Shown: piece by piece, positions 61,783-64,000 of the stretch
Position numbering within the stretch: position 1 is the stretch's first letter
How the letters are laid out: each line of letters starts with the position of its first letter
The notes under the pieces: model-generated
Databases searched by the model: none
What the model saw: the letters and a program-made list of their open reading frames with translations, nothing else
Told to the model about the DNA's origin: nothing
Assembly (NCBI GenBank): GCA_021292105.1
Contig: CM037867.1
Coordinates: forward strand, 38,042,771-38,106,770
Origin: Anadara kagoshimensis
Taxonomy: Eukaryota; Mollusca; Bivalvia; Arcoida; Arcidae
Length of the DNA stretch: 64,000 nucleotides
Reading direction: 5' to 3'
Translations under genes and position numbers: made by a program

Positions 61783-63604
61783 GTCGGCGTAGGGATTCAT
61801 TAAAATTTGTGAAATTGCAAATGTGATGAAAAATTTGTCAAAAAATGGCGAACCTTTGAACGACACAAAATGAGGAACTGTGTTGAGTGTATCACAGATT
61901 ACCATAGATTGGGATGCAAAATAAAAAATTCAGAATATTTGAAAACCGACAAATTCTATTTTTTATAATTCCGGTTACAGTTTAATTTCGTAATTTATAG
62001 TGAAACGTGAGCCACAGGCTAAAACTCAAAATGTTATCCGTCACAAGATTCCTTTCCATTTCTCACACAGCTCGTGCTCAGAAACAATATTTATACCAAA
62101 TGAAAGACCTTTTTACAAGGTACAATTCCATATATAATACATCAAATAATTTTCTGTACACAAAAAACGTCCAAGTTTTAAATGCGAAAAAAACGCCGCC
62201 GTCAATCCGGAATCTTGGATGGGGTCGGTCCATTTTCCGTCTAATTTGACCTAGAAAGTTTGTTAGTACTGCTTCCTAACTATGTTCTATATATAGTTTG
62301 GACACACAGAAGACGCAGAATGGTATTTACGGCTGAAATAAAGTAAGTTTTGGCGATTATTAGCATCTATTTCGTCAGATTTTTCAAGATTTATGCCGAA
62401 TTTTAGGACCTACTTTCAGTCTCCATATTAAATTTGGCCATATGCCGCTTCGATCGTTCATTTCACAAATCTGAATTTCACAGGCTAATCTCGTGCACAA
62501 ATATTGTGTTGGTTGACCCCTTACGGTGTATATTAAGTATCAGTGAATTAGTGGTACACTTGAAAACATGCACAACCGTTTATTAAGCGTGTGCGAGTTA
62601 TAGGCCTAGGACTAGGATGCCAAAATGGCTTGTCATGTTTTCTGTAACTTTTGCCTTGAAATTTATCATTATATGGTCTCAATATAATCACTCAGCCTGC
62701 GCCTTTCTGAAGATAGGCACAACTCCCCATATCTGTTAAAAAAAACAGTGTCATTGCATGTCAACACACACACACACACACACCATAGGCTGATAGGCCT
62801 AATGAAATTTAGAAATGTGCAACAGATATGGTTTTCAGTTGTTCTAAGCTTTAGTACTTGGTGTTGTTAAGAAATTATAAACAACCATATGGAACCTACA
62901 TTTGAATAAAAACTTTTTGCTTGCTAAATGAGGCATTATCTTTGGCAGAAAATTAAATGCCAATTTGGTTTTATGTTTTATAATGCAGTTTCCCTGTCCA
63001 AAGTGTAAGTAGAACAAATTGTGCAAAATAGCAAGAACCAAGCTGAAACTCAATAAGAAGATTAGGTTTCACACCAGTAGTGTCACATAACAAAACAGTG
63101 CAACTAGAAGGGTGGTATATGAAATCCTCATCCATATTCACTAAAAGTTTGTTTTTAAAAACAATCAACACCTGAGTTATGCTAAACACAAATATCTAAA
63201 ATGAAACTTGCTGCTTCCAAAATCAACAAATTAATAATCAGTCAGATTACTGGTACTGAAAATTAGTAAATTCCATTAAATGGACATGTTTATCAATTAT
63301 TTTTATTTAAAGTGAGCATTCTTTAAATGTATAGTGTTTGATAAACATATTTAGTTCCAGTTTTACAGTCATTCCTAAACTAAGATTTTCCTTAATTGAA
63401 ATCTGACAACTTTTGAAACAATTTTATGCAACTGAAAATACAGTTTCAACAAAATTCGAATATAAATGTAAACAAATCCTCAAGAATGGTCTTCAAAATG
63501 TCCCTTAAATTTATGAACATCTTGAATACAGAAAAAAGTATTCAGCTTTCAAATTTGATAAATTCAAGTTGAGGAAAATCTCAAATAAGGAATGAATGTT
63601 AAAC
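61783..63604. other. Noncoding stretch
   Basis: A short (AC)n run lies at about 62764-62783. The open frames at 62007-62249 and 62844-63189 have no recognisable domain. Confidence 0.4.
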
Positions 63605-63649
63605 TGGAGTCAGCAGTCTTAAGACCATCACTTTTACAGAATATTCATA

Positions 63650-63770
63650 TCTAAAGGCATAGTACCAGGCAATAATAACCACTACCATTTCTCAGGTCTT
63701 TGTGTTCAAACCCATAACCCATTTACAGAACAAATCCTCTCCCAAAGGAGCTACTCTAACTGGCTGTAAT
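63650..63770 (-). mobile_element. Probable tRNA-derived SINE head
   Basis: On the minus strand, GTAGCTCCTTTGGGAGAGGA followed by TTTGTTCTGTAAATGGG and GGGTTTGAACAC has the A-box/B-box layout of other mollusc SINE heads. The rest of the SINE is unclear. Confidence 0.45.
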
Positions 63771-64000
63771 GTGTCACAAAATACCAGCATATATGTATTT
63801 TATACAAAAAACATTGCATATAAATACCATAAAGAATAGGCCTACATATTGTGTGACAGTAAAATTATGGACCAATAATAAGGATGCAAATAATTTTAAC
63901 AAAATTATGCAGTGGGATAAAGCTATTGACCTGTCTATATGCACACATCTTGAAGGGCCAGTATGTATACATTCTAGCTTTGACAGGTCAGTATATATAC

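Overview
The window is AT-rich, gene-poor animal DNA that looks like a bivalve mollusc. The reasons are: an intronless Mab-21/cGAS-like receptor of the kind expanded in bivalves, a GRL101-type mollusc GPCR, many tRNA-derived SINEs with the mollusc-style end 'taagtgaaatattc...cgttaaac', bivalve-type repeats ending in an 'agctca...tgagct' hairpin, and abundant Penelope-like retroelement (PLE) ends. No gene in the window looks fully intact.

Layout. 0-3 kb: a broken Mab-21/cGAS-like gene on the plus strand. 3-10 kb: noncoding DNA with a foldback repeat, PLE 3' fragments, a SINE and a palindrome. 10-22 kb: a mosaic of dispersed repeats. Three copies of one element (R) and two of another (D) appear to form a tandem duplication. 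It is cut by an array of ~146-bp units and by nested terminal-inverted-repeat elements, one of them inside another. 22.7-23.5 kb: two palindromes. 24-32.7 kb: a ten-unit satellite of ~868 bp per unit, each unit carrying a tRNA-derived SINE. 33-37 kb: more repeats, a ~60-bp minisatellite and microsatellites. 37.4-42.8 kb: a ~5.3-kb minisatellite of ~37-43-bp units whose monomer matches the 3' terminus of the PLE family. 43-52 kb: degenerate AT-rich repeats interrupted by a 5'-truncated PLE with a long open reverse transcriptase frame. 53.5-55.2 kb: a near-perfect 845-bp tandem duplication. 57.6-60.8 kb, minus strand: a broken receptor gene with LDL-receptor YWTD segments, an LDLa module, leucine-rich repeats and a rhodopsin-like 7TM region. 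61-64 kb: AT-rich noncoding DNA with tRNA-like relics.

No pathway links these genes. The main biology is repeat turnover: PLE 3' ends occur at about sixteen places, the PLE terminal motif appears to have seeded a minisatellite, and a SINE has become part of a satellite. The most informative items are the PLE terminus-satellite link, a 3' hairpin in the PLE family with paired base changes, the higher-order SINE satellite, and the receptor's unusual domain order. All assignments come from reading the sequence and remembered family features; no database search was possible.
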